Assembly (NCBI GenBank): GCA_946479055.1
Contig: CAMLEX010000317.1
Coordinates: forward strand, 1-6,200
Length of the DNA stretch: 6,200 nucleotides
Source of the DNA: an uncultured Bacteroidota bacterium
Lineage (GTDB): Bacteria; Bacteroidota; Bacteroidia; Chitinophagales; Chitinophagaceae
Direction: 5' to 3'
Below are positions 5,523 through 6,200 of the stretch, piece after piece. Position numbers and translations under genes: made by a program. The notes beneath the pieces are model-generated. The model searched no databases and was not told the origin of the DNA. It saw only the letters and a program-made list of their open reading frames with translations. Numbering within the stretch: the first letter of the stretch is position 1; each line of letters opens with the position of its first letter.

Positions 5523-6200
5523 ATGAAACGCAGACAATTTCTTCAATCCACTTCTACTTATCTGGCCGGCGCTGGCATTGCCAGCATGTTACCATCTGAT
5601 CTGTTTGCCTTGAAAAAAAGTATTGCAAGCAACGACAAAATCAGGATTGGAGCTATTGGCATTAAGGGAATGGGATGGGCTGACCTGACAAGTGTTCTCA
5701 AAGATCCCCGGGCCCAATGCATAGCACTTTGTGATGTAGATAAAAGCGTATTGGATGGCAGGGCTGCAGAGCTTGCCAAAAAAGATATCAAAGTAAGCAC
5801 GGCAAACGACTACAGGAAACTGCTCGACAATAAGGATATAGATGCCATCATTATCGGCACTCCTGATCACTGGCATTGCAACATGATGGCAGAAGCCTGT
5901 GAAGCTGGTAAAGATGTATATGTAGAAAAACCTGCCGGCAATTCCATTATTGAATGCCAGGTAATGGAAGCAGCACAGAAAAAATATAACCGGGTAGTGC
6001 AGGTAGGTCAGTGGCAACGAAGCAATAAACATTATGCCGATGCAATTGCTTTTGTTCATTCTGGGAAACTCGGCAATGTCCGCCTTGTTAAAGCCTGGGC
6101 TTATCAAGGTTGGATGAAACCGGTTCCTGTAAAACCGGATAGCACTCCACCGCCGGGTGTGGATTATGACAAGTGGCTGGGTCCCGCTAAAAAAAGACCT
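5523..6200 (+). CDS. Tat-exported Gfo/Idh/MocA family oxidoreductase, N-terminal part, cut by window edge
   Basis: The first 226 residues are visible, about half of the usual 430-450 for this secreted subgroup. The N-terminus MKRRQFLQSTSTYLAGAGIA is a twin-arginine (Tat) signal, with RRQFLQ at 3-8 before a hydrophobic stretch, so the protein is probably exported already folded with its cofactor bound. A Rossmann NAD(P)-binding domain follows: the glycine-rich turn GAIGIKGMGW (43-52), CDVD (70-73) at the end of the second strand, IGTPDHWH (111-118), and the family hallmark EKP (135-137). The C-terminal substrate domain begins near residue 160 and is incomplete. Such enzymes generally oxidise or reduce sugars, inositols or related polyols, and some relatives are NAD-dependent glycosidases (GH109); the substrate cannot be read here. 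The ATG at 5523 is the only start that gives the Tat motif. The upstream 184 bases contain no exact TAnnTTTG box; the nearest is TATTTTTA (5489-5496). Confidence 0.95.
   Translation, partial: MKRRQFLQSTSTYLAGAGIASMLPSDLFALKKSIASNDKIRIGAIGIKGMGWADLTSVLKDPRAQCIALCDVDKSVLDGRAAELAKKDIKVSTANDYRKLLDNKDIDAIIIGTPDHWHCNMMAEACEAGKDVYVEKPAGNSIIECQVMEAAQKKYNRVVQVGQWQRSNKHYADAIAFVHSGKLGNVRLVKAWAYQGWMKPVPVKPDSTPPPGVDYDKWLGPAKKRP

Noticed and set aside
5589..6107. 172-codon minus-strand frame
   Set aside because: It is antisense to the oxidoreductase, whose motifs (RRQFLQ, GAIGIKGMG, EKP) establish the plus-strand frame.

Overview
The window looks like chromosomal DNA of a Bacteroidota bacterium, most likely of the Chitinophagia/Chitinophagaceae type. 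The evidence is an AT-rich composition, weak or absent Shine-Dalgarno sequences, TAnnTTTG-type -7 promoter boxes just upstream of three gene starts, a signal peptide ending in the typical '...PAQ', and a Tat-exported Gfo/Idh/MocA oxidoreductase of a kind abundant in that phylum. The genus is an inference from style, not proven.

Layout. Bases 1-789 (minus) hold the N-terminal 263 residues of an ABC exporter half-transporter that runs off the left edge. Bases 790-960 are a short spacer, strongly purine-rich on the plus strand in its left half. Bases 961-3171 (minus) encode a secreted protein of 736 residues that I cannot place in a named family. Its last ~220 residues show a strand/helix order and a His/Cys pair (GH...GSCGG) resembling a minimal caspase-fold (clan CD) cysteine peptidase; this is the most interesting gene here. 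Bases 3172-3400 are a divergent regulatory region with candidate promoters for both flanking genes and two inverted-repeat elements.

Bases 3401-5338 (plus) carry a two-component system: an OmpR/PhoB-type response regulator, then a membrane histidine kinase with almost no extracytoplasmic part. The pair is split by a 210-base spacer of degenerate CCAGTAAC/GGCAAC-like repeats that runs up to the kinase start codon. A hairpin follows the kinase. Bases 5523-6200 (plus) are the first 226 residues of a Tat-signal Gfo/Idh/MocA oxidoreductase, cut by the right edge.

How the genes fit together. The regulator and kinase are very probably partners: the kinase phosphorylates Asp56 of the regulator, which then binds DNA. 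Its stimulus is unlikely to be a large periplasmic ligand, because the kinase has no room for a periplasmic sensor domain. The secreted protein shares the upstream regulatory region with the regulator, so it is a possible target, but that is inference. The ABC exporter and the oxidoreductase show no clear functional link to the rest. I saw no rRNA, tRNA, CRISPR array, insertion sequence or phage gene.
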